Assembly: GCF_021018895.1 (NCBI RefSeq)
Contig: NC_079376.1
Location: forward strand, 24,018,001 to 24,082,000
DNA: 64,000 bases
Direction: 5' to 3'
DNA from: Seriola aureovittata
Taxonomy: Eukaryota > Chordata > Actinopteri > Carangiformes > Carangidae
Shown here: positions 46,984 to 59,200 of the stretch, in pieces
How the letters are laid out: the number at the start of each line of letters is the position of its first letter
Numbering within the stretch: the first letter of the stretch is position 1
Translations under genes and position numbers: made by a program
The notes under the pieces: model-generated
What the model saw: the letters and a program-made list of their open reading frames with translations, nothing else
Database searches by the model: none
What the model was told of the DNA's origin: nothing

Positions 46984-46989
46984 AATAAA
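46984..46989 (+). promoter_or_regulatory. Poly(A) signal, gene C
   Basis: AATAAAAGCATCACTGTG matches the gene B poly(A) region. It lies about 850 bp after the stop, versus about 220 bp in B, so roughly 0.6 kb appears to have been inserted in the 3' UTR of C. Confidence 0.6.
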
Positions 46990-47685
46990 AGCATCACTGT
47001 GAAAATCAGTCTGTCCTCTCTTGTCATTTTTTACAGTTTATCCCGATTGTCACCTTGGTTACTGTCCTTTTTAACAGTGCATTCTCATATACCTCACTTC
47101 CCCACACATAGTTTTTGAAGTGTATACCCTGGTTGTCATTTATTACCCTTATCCCTGTCTGTTTTTATTTGTGCTCTTTTGTTGTAATTTCTGACAGTTT
47201 GACAGTTTTTTTTTTGTTTGCCATTTGTAGCCTTTGCCAAGGTGTGCTTGTCAAGCTGTCCTTGACTCAGCTTGTACTGTTCAGAACCAGTTATGATATT
47301 GCAGCATTATACGCATGCACTGGTGTATGTAAAACTAAACTTGCACATTTAGTGTTAAGAGTCAGGAGTAGCAAGTAAACAAGCAAATTACACTGTGATT
47401 CATCATCTCTGTGTGAGACCTGCTGTAAGGTTGAGAAATTAGAGACAGAATATTGTCACAGGTGGAGAGCAGCTACCTTCAGGAATAGATTGGTACATAT
47501 TGTGTGTGTAGAGAGAGAGAGGTGACACTGGCAACCGGAGCACAGATTTAGCTATTTACAGTTAGCAGTTAGCTGTGCACTTTAGGCATTTAGTCAGTAA
47601 ATAAATGCTACGATTCCTCAAGACCGAAGTTCCCGCCTCTTTCCTGTTCTTCGACTACAGCCAGGTACAATGAGCCAAGAAAGAT
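46990..47685. other. Spacer downstream of gene C; no gene seen
   Basis: AT-rich DNA with a short frame (47115-47378) lacking domains. Confidence 0.45.
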
Positions 47686-48984
47686 TAACAGCACTGAGGC
47701 TGGAAAATACAGGATTCTGGAAAAAATGTCAGATCTTGGCAAATCAGATCATGATCTGGTTTTTCTTCAGCCTTCCTACAAATCATGTGTACAACCACCC
47801 TCTCATTCAGGAACTGGAACCCAGAGGCCAGTGAGTCTCTAAAGGGCTGTTTTAACAGCAAGGACCCTGACCATGATAGAACGGTTGAATGTACCACGGA
47901 CTACATTAACTTCTGTATGGACACTGTAATACCAGCAAGGACTGTACACTGCTTTCCAAACAACAAACCCTGGATCACCAGTAACATAAATCAAACATCA
48001 GCATCCTTCCTCAACCAGAAAAAGGAGGTCTTCAGGGATGGAGACAGGGAGAAGCTCAGGTGTGTGCAACATGAGCTGAAGAGGAGATTAAAGCAGGAGA
48101 AGGAGGACTACAAAAAGAAAGTAGAGAGGAAGCTGCAGCACAACAACACCAGAGAGGTGTGGAAGAGGATGAGGACCATATAAGGACAAGAACAGCCAGG
48201 CAACATCAGGTGATGTGGACAAGACCAATGAGTTCAACCTGTTCTACAAAAGGTGTGATACACCCTCACCTGTTCTCTCTCCCACTGCTTCAGCTGCAGC
48301 TTCTCCTACAGCATCTCCTCCACAACCTGGCACTGAAGCTGCAACTCCCTCCACACTGGGGTCAAGTCTCCTGTCCTTTACAGCAGAGGCTACGTCCTGG
48401 AAAGGCAACAGGCCCGGATGGTGTGTGTCCGGGGCTGTTAAAGGACTGTGCAGCCCAGCTGGCTGAGCCTCTCCAGAGGATCTTTAACTTAAGTCTACAA
48501 ACAGGGAGGGTCCCGGTCCTGTGGAAAACATCATGTGTTGTTCCAGCACCTAAAATAGGATGACCGGCTGAGATAAATGACTACAGACCAGTGGCCCTCA
48601 CATCACACATCATGAAAACCCTGGAGCGGCTGCTTCTCCACCTTCTGAAGCCACAGATTGAACGTGCACTAGACCCCCTACAGTTTGCCTACAGAGAACA
48701 TATTGGAGTGGATAATGCCGTCCTTTACATGCTCTACCAGGCCCATTCTTGATGAGCCAGGTAGTTACATGAGTGTTATGTGCTTTGATTTTTCAAGAAC
48801 ATTTAACACCATCCAAACCCTCATCCTTAAAGACAAGCTGGAAGGGATGGGGGTGGATTCCTGCTTCACGTCCTGGATTGTGGATTTCCTCACAAAACAA
48901 CCACAGTACATCAGGCTGGGTAACTGTGCCTCAGGGACAGTGATGAGCATGAGATTTCCGCCTTCAATACAGTCCCGGATGCTC

Positions 48985-50150
48985 TGGCAAGAGCTCCTGT
49001 GAATGACCGTCCACACCTACCTTATGCTGCTGTGCTACGGTCTGAGAGGGACACCTCTGAAAAAACCCAAATCACATATGAGGACATTTGGAAAGCCCAG
49101 CAGGAGAATTTCTTCATCCAGAGCCTGTGTGACAAAATCATAGAAACAGGAGAAGTGATTGAAAATCTGACCACCAAGTTCACTGTTTTGGAGGACATAG
49201 TATACAGAGTAGTGCATTTACCTTCTAAAACCTTATATCAAGTGTACATACCATGAGATAAGCATGGAGCATGGATGTGAGAGAATGTGCGATGTTTACC
49301 AGCTCTACAAACCTTAGACCCAGAAGGGACTGGAAAACTTCAACAAACCGTAGCAAAAGAACCTTGGGAGATGCTAGAAGTTGATTTCGTGGGCTCCTTT
49401 CCTCTAAGCTCCAATAACAACTTATACTAGGAATGGCCATTTTCAGTAATTTCAATATTCAAGTACCTTCACTACCTTATGACCAAGTACTAGATTACTC
49501 GCAAATTATATATGTATTTTTTTTACCATAAAGAAAACGAAATACGGGAGGTCCATGTCTGACTGGGAACACTCGCTTAAAGATTCCGCTTTTGTTTCCA
49601 GTTGGACACAGACCTCCCCGACCACACCCATGTTTGACTGTCGGAGAACATGATATGCAAGTTCAACGCCACATATCTTGACGTTATTGTCGTCTTTTTT
49701 AATCAAAGTATTTCCTGACGTCTCTTTCCCTTGTCACGGCTGCTAGTGAGACGCTACTTGAATAATGACATCAACAACGAGTACTCGTTCCCGTCCCTAA
49801 CTTCTACTTCATTGTCTTTGTGAGTTACTACACAACATGGGTTGAAATGTTTCCTCTTTGCAAATCAAGAGTTCATTCAGTTTGAGGAGGGAGTGAGAGC
49901 AGGTCAGTAGGAGCAACACAGAGCAAAATGCTCATTGCAGTAGACACAAATCCCATACTTATCGTCATCCACCCGTCATTGCCAGCCACCCTTTGGTAAC
50001 TACCTCTTTGTGCTCACATTTTGAATCTGCATCCTTTGTGTATTGTTTGACCTAATCTTGAACTTGACTTATCTTGAATGCCAGGAGAGAGACCTGGCTG
50101 GCACCCCTAATAGAAATAAAACGTAGTAATCATAACTTGAAAAGTCAAAC
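48985..50150 (+). mobile_element. Ty3/gypsy integrase-region insertion in the LINE
   Basis: The left part (48999-49256 and about 49310-49427) reads AQQENFFIQSLCDKI, TTKFTVLEDIVYRVVHLPSK, then LQQTVAKEPWEMLEVDFVGS and FPLSSNNN. This fits the gypsy integrase N-terminal and catalytic-core start, with several frame breaks. After an inserted MITE the core continues at 49808 with FIVFVSYYTTWVEMFPLC. The end near 50150 is judged only by return of LINE homology. It is a degraded fragment, not a complete element. Confidence 0.7.
49428..49799. mobile_element. hAT-like MITE with 8-bp target duplication
   Basis: A 372-bp element starting TAGGAATGGCC and ending CGTCCCTA (reverse TAGGGACGG), so it has short imperfect inverted ends. 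It is flanked by ACTTATAC (49420-49427) and ACTTCTAC (49800-49807), an 8-bp duplication with one mismatch, as made by hAT transposases. Removing it rejoins the gypsy frame from SSNNN to the FVSYY region, which confirms the boundaries. It contains no transposase. Confidence 0.8.
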
Positions 50151-50472
50151 AATGTTGATGCACGTTTTATGGTGGCCAGTGTATTCTTTAATGCTGCAGT
50201 CTGCTGGGGTGGCAGCATGTCAGACATGAACACGAAGAGACTGGACAAGCTGGTAAAAAAGGCTGGGTCTGTGCTTGGCAGGAGTCTGGACTCACTCAGG
50301 ACTGTTGTGGAGAGACGCATGCAATGTAAGGTACAGGGGCAGCAAACTTTACATTTCACTGAACAGAAAGGTTCAGGAGATCCTTTGTTCCCACTGCCAT
50401 CAGGCTATACAACACCTCAGCCAAAGGAAGTGGCTCATGACCTGGACTATTGAACAATAATGGTTTATTATA

Positions 50473-50505
50473 ATCCATCCATCCATCCATCCATCCATCC
50501 ATCCA
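50473..50505. repeat. (ATCC)n microsatellite
   Basis: Eight tandem ATCC units at the 3' end of the L2-like LINE; probably its tail or derived from it. Confidence 0.95.
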
Positions 50506-50689
50506 TTGGGAAACTTAAAGTAAGTCAATGAAATGCTAGTCAAATGGTGCCATTACTAACAATACCACCTTGGATACTTCTAGACACCACAGAAAATTTA
50601 CATAGTTAGAAAACAAAGAAAAAAAACAAAGATAATTAATTTGTTGTAACAATATTATCATTTTATTTATAATTCACATACCATATAGG

Positions 50690-51425
50690 CCTATGATAGT
50701 TGCAGTTGCATTTGTTGATCCAGAGTTTCACATTAAAGTAGGGAAAAGTATAAATGATGAAGTTTCAGTTTACACAGGAGAAATACTTGCAATATTGTTA
50801 GCTGTACAGTGGATAGAAGAAACAAGACTGTTGAGAACAATCATTTGTTCAGATTCAAGTTCATCACTCGCCAGTTTACAGTTCAGTCATTCAGACAGAC
50901 GACCAAATATTCTGATACAAGTACAACAAACATACAGAATTTAAATGATGGGGCAGTAATATTTGTATGAATACAGCACACATTGGCATTAAAGGAAATT
51001 AAATGGCTGACAAGGTCACAAAGGAGGCAAAAAAACTCATTGATTTAACAGTTAGATTAGATTAGATTATTAAGCAAAGACTCACAGACAGGCGACAAAG
51101 ATAATGGGAGAAAGAGAGAAAAGGAAGATATTACAAAATCCAAAGGAAAATGGGAGAAGTTAGGTATGCAGGAATGAACAGAAGAGATGAGACAATAATT
51201 TCAAAAATCGGATTTGTACACTGGACTAAACAGCACACTTTTCAAAATCGGAAAGAAGAAACAGTGGCGCATGTTATACTTCGTTGTCAAATATGTCAAA
51301 CAGACAAAAGGCATATGATTCAAAATCTTAGAAAGATCAAAGTACAATTTTATAGCTCTATTGCAAAGAACTTAAAGAAATGTTTTCTAATTCAACTCCA
51401 GTATCTTAGAATAACATCAGATTGA
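50690..51425 (+). mobile_element. I-clade LINE fragment (RNase H and C-terminal region)
   Basis: Plus-strand frames: VYTGEILAILLAVQWIEE and IICSDSSSSLASLQ (RNase H motifs, with E and D of the active site), then after a frame break MGEVRYAGMNRRDETIISKI and EETVAHVILRCQICQ with HMIQNLRKIKVQF, the C-terminal zinc-knuckle-like part. This matches RNase H-bearing I/Nimb-type fish LINEs. Reverse transcriptase is missing and stops separate the pieces. Inactive. Confidence 0.7.
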
Positions 51426-51469
51426 GAGGATATGAGGTTGTTTTTTTTCTTGGAATATGTGAGTACTAG

Positions 51470-51680
51470 ACAATCTGATCCACACTCCATTCTAGTTGGA
51501 AAGCCATTGGGGTCGGGGGGTGGAAGTGGTCCTCGAGACCCAGTTAAGCCCCTTGAAATACATGTAACAACTAAAAAAAACAAGTCTACTACTAAGCCTG
51601 TTTGCTTTTAGTGTGGTCAGGACGGGTACATAAAGCCAGAATGCCAGAATGCCCAGTCAGAAAAACTAAAGCAGGTTATT
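51470..51680 (+). mobile_element. Retroelement gag zinc-knuckle relic
   Basis: At 51597-51650 the plus strand reads VCF, stop, CGQDGYIKPECQNAQ: a CCHC knuckle (C-x2-C-x4-H-x4-C) with an in-frame stop and the His replaced by Tyr. The flanks are not clearly assignable. Confidence 0.5.
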
Positions 51681-52714
51681 TTTGTACTGCTCGTAGGGCT
51701 GGACAATTAATAGAATTTTATTTTCGATTACGATTTTGGCCTCCAACGATTATAAGAACAAGATAAACCATAAAGCTAATCCTATGAGAGTGGTATACCT
51801 GGAGCAAGCTGAGTTGGTTAGGTCATGTAAGCCAGGCAATATTGTCACAAGGTTACAGAGACAGACCCAGGGATTGGGGGAGGTGGGACACGGAGGAGCA
51901 ACCAGGACCAGTGAAAAATGTTCAGAGTCTAGAAGAACTAGTTCCCCAGTCCCCTGCTCTGGTCAATGTAGAGGTTCAGGCCAGGATTCAGGTCATTGGG
52001 ACTAAAAAGACTTTGGACAGACTTGTAAGCACGTTTAACTGACTGGGTCTGAACACAGAAGTATATAGGTATTGTAAGTATTTTACTATCTGTCATCTAG
52101 CAAGGGATAAGAATGTTCCCAAAGTCCCATTGCAATGAATGATTATGTGACATTACCACCCTCAATTTAACGGAAATGCTGTTTAAATGGCTTCAGTTTG
52201 TCCAACTGCCCTTTTTGCATGTTAATAGATTAGGAAAAAAAAATGAACTCACATTTTAAGTTCACAATAAGAACAGTTCATATCAATATGAACAGAGAGT
52301 TAATTCAGCTGTAAAGTCCAAACTGGTCTCTGACCAGTGATCTTTTCTTACTCATCAGCATCTTTAAAAGACATGAAATTATCTTTTCTCAATCTCTTAC
52401 TTTAAGTGGTGGGAGTTCATTACCAAAGCCACAACACTTAATTTTAGAGGACACATTTCATCATGCTGAGGAAAATCACAAGATACAATTGAGAACTCCA
52501 GAACAGCTGCTAAATGAACTAGACTGTTTTATGAACTCCTTGAGGATGTTTTTCATCAACACTGCAACTTTGATTGTTTTTTACTTTGGCATGGACATTT
52601 CATGTACAAATACAGGACACGGATCAAACAACGGACTAAAACATATTGCTACTATGAAACGAATAAACTACGTGTTCAACAGTGAGAACGTTTCTCAGGT
52701 GGAGACGCTCTCTG
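51680..52714. other. Spacer downstream of gene D; no gene seen
   Basis: AT-rich, with short frames only. This holds the presumed 3' UTR of gene D; the poly(A) motif conserved in B and C was not found. Confidence 0.45.
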
Positions 52715-53244
52715 CTACACTGAACACAGAGACACTGAGGAACCAGGCCACCAGACTGCAAACCCAGGATACAGAGGTTCAGTGAATGTGGTGTTCAAGG
52801 TGTAGAGGTGGATCAGTGAGTCAGAGGAGACTCTGTAGAAGGACAGAGTGCCAGCGGGACAGTCCACATACACTGCTACTCTGTCAGAGACAGAGGAGGA
52901 GGAGATAGATGTCACTTTCTTATTGTGCCGGAAAGAGTAACCATCATTAGAGCAGCTCAGGCTCCAGGACTGATCGTTCCATCCAAAAACACGATCGTCT
53001 TTGTCTCCTCTCCTTGTCATTCCTCTGTAACTCACTGATACACGAACTGCTTTGGTCCACTTGACCTCCCAGTAACATCGACCACTCAGAGCAGTTGTAC
53101 ACACCAGCTGAGGCCAGTGGTCAAATCTTTTTGGATGATCAGGATACGACTGTTCCTCCTCTACACGTGTCACCTTCCTGTTGTTGTCACACAGTTTGAT
53201 CTTTGTGTTCACTGTGTTTGTGTCTATTGTGAGTTCACAGGAAT
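52715..53244 (-). CDS. Gene D B30.2 terminal exon
   Basis: PRY-SPRY of about 176 residues: [82 protein letters not shown] and [10 protein letters not shown], ending SLCSV. Confidence 0.93.
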
Positions 53245-56200
53245 CTGATGGAGAGAACAAGACAATCGCAGTTATTGATCTATCATATGATCATATACTA
53301 TCACTTTGATGATGACTCATGACATCAGTGATCTGAATGAGTGATGTGACAGTTTGAATATGGTTGAATGTGCTGCTTTGTTTCCATGAATCAAATTAAA
53401 AACACACTTACACTTCGTCAGATCTGGTCTCAACCATTGAACTCCATCAGGCTCCACCCTGAAAGGAGGAGGGGGATCAGACCAGCACATTCTCTTTCAG
53501 CATGCAGACATGGATAATACATGGCTCTCATACACAGATTGTTATGAGCTGAAAAAGGAGCAGCCCAACATTTTGAAAAACAAACTTGAATGTAATATCT
53601 CAAAAGTCCAGTCTGTGGATGTCATGTTCAAGCACAGTTTTAACTAATTATCATTCTTCACTGGTAATAATTTTTTTCTCTTTGTGCTAAGCTAGGCTAA
53701 AGATATCCTTGACCTCTCTCATTACAGAGACTGATACGAATCCTATGTAAGAGGGAAGAAAAGTATATTTCTTAAACTGTTGCTGTACGAAAGCATAAAT
53801 TATTACCATCATGCACATATAATTTTTTGAGATCTCCTACACTTTTTTTATGTTCAACTTGTATCTGTGGCTGCAGCAGGCCTCCCCATACCTGAGAGTG
53901 TGCAGTCTCCAGTCTGGAGCTGGAGCAGACAGCAGCTTCAGTCCTGAGTCTCCTGGATGATTGTAGCTCAGGTCCAGCTCTCTCAGATAGGAGGGGTTGG
54001 AGCTCAGAGCTGAAGCCAGAGAAGCACAGCCTTCCTCTGTGATCAGACAACCTGATAGACTGCAGACACACAAAACGACACACATGACAGATACTCCGAG
54101 AATACTGCTGTGTAACTTTCTGTCAAAATATGGGAGTTAACAGGAACCGTGTTATTATAATAATCACAGGCAGACTATACGGCAACGGACACTGGAACGG
54201 ACATGACTATGAGCTGGATATGCGACTCAGTGAAGGATAGGGGCACGGACCTATTCTCTAGGACTAGAACTGGGCAGAATAGTTTTCAGGGTGACGTGAG
54301 GGTAGCTGGAGAGAATAAAAATGATAGGCCAGAGGGAAATAAGCTCCAGATTTGTCCTTGTGGCTGGCAGAAAGTAAAGTCAGTTAGGGGCCTTAGAATG
54401 CATCAGGGAAGAAAGAGATGTGTTGCAAAGGAAAGGCAGTGTGGCCGCATCGATCGATACTTTTTAAGAAGTCAATCGAATAAGTCGGATGAAGTCCAGC
54501 GACAGGTAGAAAACCACAGTTCGAAGGATATCAATAACATAGCTACAGAGGGGGAAGAGGAGAGTACAAGAGGGGATGCAGCTGAGACTGAGGTGAATAG
54601 GCCAGTCAGAGAGAGAAATATGGAGCAGAAAACTAGAGTAAAATGGCCGAGGGCAAATAGCAAGAAAGAATGGGAGTCAGTCAATAGAGATTTGTCAGCA
54701 ATTCTAAGTAGACTAAGAGGAAATGCAAGCGATAGACTAGAGAAGATGGGGGATATAATTTACTCCTATGGTGCAGAAAGATTTGGGGTGCAAGACAGAA
54801 AGAGGGTGGAAAGAGCACAGTTAGTTAAGTCTAGACGGCAAAGGGAAATGGAGAAATTAGTTAAGGAAAGAAGACAATTAAGAAAGCAGTGGAAAAGGGC
54901 AACAGAGGAAGAGAGGGGGGGATTTAATGTGTTGCAAGAAGATTTGAGAGGCAGACTAGCAGTACTTAGAAGGGCTGAATATCTTAGGAAAAAGAGAAAG
55001 AATAAAGAGTATGTAAGGACAGCGTTTTACAGGGACCCTTTCAAGTTTGTTAAAGGATTTTGTTTAACCAGGAAAAGGGAGGGCAGCTTAAGGCAACAAA
55101 GTTAGAAGTAGAAAAATATCTAAGAAACACATATTCAGATTTGGAGCAGAATAGAGTAATAGGCCTTCCACATGACATGCCGCCAGTAGGAAAGATAGAT
55201 CATGAGATGGATGTTAGACCACCCAGGTGGAAGGAGGTTGAGGAGGTAGTCAGGCGTGCAAAGGCTTCTTCGGCCCCAGGGCCAAATGGAGTCCCCTACC
55301 GGGTTTATAAAAGCGCACCTGATATCTTAAAGTTTTTGTGGAGGCAATTGAGAATAGTTTGGGAGAAACAGGTTATTCCCAGAGCATGGCGTAGGGCAGG
55401 AGGTGTTTTTATCCCAAAGGAGAAGGAATCCTCAGACCTGAGTCAGTTTCGAATGATCTCTCTCCTAAATGTAGAGGGGAAGATCTTTTTTAGCGTAGTC
55501 GCACAGAGATTAACTAGTTATTTAGAAAGGAATAGCTTAATTGATACTGCAGTACAGAAGGCAGGAATACCAGGGTTCGCAGGATGTTTAGAGCACACTA
55601 GCATGATTTGGCAACAGATTCAGGCAGCCAAGACAGAGAAAAGAGACTTGAATGTCATATTTTTGGATTTAGCAAACGCGTTTGGTTCAGTGCCACATAG
55701 CCTTATTTGGGAGGCATTTGATTATTTTAAAGTGCCTGGAGTAGTGGTTAATTTAGTAATATTGTATTTCCAAGATATTAGGCTGTGCTTAAGCACAGCA
55801 GGCTTCACAACAGGATGGCAGAGGCTAGAAATAGGCATCATGGCAGGGTGCACGATTTCTCCATTGGCATTCACAATGGCGATGGAGGTAATCATTAGAG
55901 CTTCTAAGTGGCTTGTAGGTGGAGAGAGGCGGCAGGATGGGGTGCGCCTTACACCAATTAGGGCCTACATGGATGACATGACGTTGATAACTACAACGGT
56001 GCCATGTATGAAAAGAATACTTGAGAGACTTAATAAAAACTTAAAGTGGGCTAGTATGAAAATCAAGCCTAGTAAGTCTAGAAGTATCTCAATAAGCAGA
56101 GGGAAGTTAAGTGATAGGAAGTTTGTAATAGATGAAGAGGAAATTCCAATAATTAGGGAAAAATCAGTAAAGAGTATAGGTAGGTTGTACAAGGCAGACT

Positions 56201-59200
56201 TGAATAGAATAGATAAATCTGGGCTGCCAGGAAAGTTGAAACTGTGGTGTCTGCAGTTTGGGTTATTTCCCAGGCTGATGTGGCCACTGTCTGTATATGA
56301 GATTCCAATATCCACTGCAGAAAAAATGGAAAAATTAGTTAGCTTTTACATTAGGAAGTGGCTAGGTGTTCCTAGATGTTTAAGCACAGTGGCACTATAT
56401 GGGAAAGGCATACTTCAGCTCCCAGTAATTAGTCTAGTGGAGGAGTTTAAATGTACCAAGGTTAGGGCAGAGCTCCTGTTATCTGGGAGCAAAGATGCGG
56501 TAGTTAGTAAGGTGGTTCCAAACCCAATCAAGGGGAGAAAGTGGAATCCAAGAATCGCAGTGCAGGAGGCAGAAGCAACGCTTAGGCATACAGAGATTGT
56601 GGGTAATGTCCAAATAGGCCGGGGAGGCTTGGGGCTTGGCCCAGGCAAACCGGTGTGGAGTAGAGCAGGTCCCAAGGAGAAGAGAAAGCTAGTCGTGGAG
56701 CAGGTTCGTAGACAGGAGGAATTATTAAGGGGTGCTAAGGCAGTGGCCCAGGCTAAGCAGGGACAGTGGGTGAATTGGGAAGGTGTAGACAAGAAAAAGC
56801 TTAGCTGTAAAGAACTCTGGAGCATGGAGGAAAGTAGTATTAGATTCTTGATAGGGGCAACTTATGATGTACTGCCAACTCCCCAGAACCTAAAACTCTG
56901 GGTAAATGGAGACCCACTATGTTCATTGTGTTCAGGTACTGCAACTTTAAAGCACATTCTGTCAGGGTGTAAGGTTAGTCTGTCGCAAGGCAGGTATACG
57001 TGGCGACATAACCAGGTTCTAAAAAGCTTAGCTGCAGGAATTGAAGAGTTACGGAGGCAGGCAAATTTAGGAGGACCTAAAACAAAGAAAGGTGCAATCA
57101 AGTTTGTTCAAGAGGGAGAGAAAGTTGGTAAGACAACAAGAAGGCAAGGCAGCTTAGAAGGTGCTTATGATTGGGAAATGCAGGTAGATTTAGGAGGAAA
57201 CCTTCTTGTTCCCCAGGAAATAGCCATTACAAAGCTAAGGCCTGATATAGTCTTGTGGTCTAGGAGTAGAATGAAAGTATATTTCATAGAGCTGACTGTT
57301 CCGTGGGAGGCCTTAGTTGAAGAAGCATATGAAAGGAAAAAGCTCAGGTATGCAGAGTTAGGGGCAGAAGCAGAGCAGCGAGGATGGAAAGTTAGGATTT
57401 GTCCAGTGGAAGTAGGATGTAGAGGATTTGTAGCAAGGTCTGTTGTCTCTTTGGTAAGGGAGTTAGGAGCAAGTGGACAGAGTGTGAGGAAAAAGGGGGG
57501 GGGGGAGGGGCAAGAGCACAGCCTAATCCGGCGGGGGAGAGTTTAGCTCAAAAAGGCTTCTCTCCTTGACTCTGCCTCCTTCAAAATGGCCGCCACTTTC
57601 TCCAACTGATTAGGGGAGTTTGTTTGCTGAATCTGCTAGTGTGTTTTGTCAGAGTTGATGATGGTGTTGTTTGTGGTAGCATAGGCAAGATAAAGAAAAT
57701 GGTGGTGTGAGGAGCAGTGATGGCTGGCATTAGGGGAGTGACTCTGGGACGCCAGTGATCACTGTCTAGCCTCCTGGAGGTGTCGTGGGACCAACTAGAC
57801 GAAACACTGGTGAAAGGAGGTTCCCACCTGATGACCCCAAAGACATGTTAGTTATCACTGCTCATTAGTCTGTACAGCTAAATTAATAGTTATCATAGGA
57901 CATGTTAAGCTTAGGGAGCTATTCACTGAGTCTGGTCCATTTTCTGTAGCACAAGCTTTGTGTTTATCTTAAAATAATGAAAATGTTTCAGAGTCTACAC
58001 TCATGGTGTACAGGTTGGTTTTTTGAGCTCAACTTCAACATCAACATGCTAACACATATGTGTGAAAGTCTCACCAATAAAAATTAGGCTGTCAATATTA
58101 CTACGTAGTTGCTGGGGTACAGCCCCCTGTCGACCTGACAAGGAAACCCCACCTACTAAATCATTTAGTAGGTGGGGTTTCCTTGTGCCACTCATTTAAA
58201 ATGAGTGGCACAAGTCAAGTCAATTGAATCAAGTCAATCTGAGTTCATAATGTTTAACCTACGTAAAAATGCTTAATTGATATTATTTGATATTACCACT
58301 ACGTACATTATGGTACTTACATTATTTTACTAATTGCTGTACTGTGTTTCATTATGTGTTTATTGCACACCACTGGTAGCAGTACCCATTCCACCATCAG
58401 GACAAGACATTAACTGCATTAGATGTCTTGATCTGAGTTATTTCCACTCATCATACTCTCTAACTGGAGTAATATCTGAGGGTTACTCAGCCAGTCAAAA
58501 TATTATCCATGAGGTAAATGTCCCCCTGTAAAAAGTGGCCCTTGAATAATTACTGAAGATAATGGAGCCTGAGGATACTGATGTATCTGGATCGGTCTGA
58601 ACTCCGTTCTTAGAGAGCACATGGCCCAGATAACGGATGGATGTCTTGAAGAAGACACATTTTTCTGGGGATAGCTTCAACCCAAACTCTCTGTGACGAT
58701 CAAGGAAAATCATCAGTCTCAGCTCATGCTCCTCCAGGGTTTTTAAGAATACTAGTAAGTCACCAACGAAAACTAGTATCTTCCTTGAACGCATGCCTCC
58801 CATGCACTTTCCCATCAATATTTTAAATGTTTTAGGTGCGTTTGTCACGCCTTGAGGCATTCGGTTAAATTCCCAAAACCCAACCAGGCATACAAAAGCC
58901 TTCTTAGGTTTGTCCGCCTCCTCAACTTCAATCTGGTAACAACCTGATTCTAAATCAAGGACAAAAAACAACTGGCAATCTGAGAGCACAGAGAATGTAT
59001 CCTCCAGCTTTGGAAGAGCGTATGCATCCTTTTATTGTCGATAGATTCAGCCTTTTATAGTCAATGCACACTTGGACTAGGCCATTCATCTTCCAAACCA
59101 CCACAGTTCTCTGATTCTCTGAATCCTCTTGTATCTAGAAGCACATGAATGTGTTTGCGAACAGCTTCAACATCATGTGGGTGTATTGGTTGAGGACGTT

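Larger units (their letters stand above)
47690..50470 (+). mobile_element. L2-like LINE, 5'-truncated and interrupted
   Basis: The plus strand carries an endonuclease tail (LGKSDHDLVFLQPSYKS), then WNPEASESLKGCF, FCMDTVIPARTV, CFPNNKPW, LKQEKEDYKKKVERKLQHNN, the reverse transcriptase fingers (GKATGPDGV, LWKTSCVVPAPK, DYRPVALTSH) and motif A (MCFDFSRTFNTIQ), to about 48985. The frame is broken several times. The C-terminal part resumes at 50165 (ASVFFNAAVCWGGSMSDMNT, LVKKAGSVLG). About 1.15 kb of foreign sequence lies between and the catalytic motif C is absent. An (ATCC)n tract (50473-50505) follows the 3' end. It is dead. Confidence 0.8.
54110..57850 (+). mobile_element. R2-superfamily LINE (restriction-like endonuclease type), one frameshift
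   Basis: Plus strand, antisense to gene D. The first frame (54203-55105) has a [20 protein letters not shown] zinc finger (C-x-C...H...C), then a Myb-like [20 protein letters not shown] region and basic helices. The second frame (55060-57546) has the reverse transcriptase ([47 protein letters not shown], catalytic YMDD at 55966-55977), the knuckle [17 protein letters not shown], then [11 protein letters not shown] and the endonuclease PD...ELTVPWE motif (about 57240-57310). The frames differ by one base in a T run near 55058-55062; otherwise the ORF spans about 1114 codons, the usual R2 size. A 3' UTR follows to about 57850. R2, Hero or NeSL relatives are the alternatives within the superfamily. 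Confidence 0.85.
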
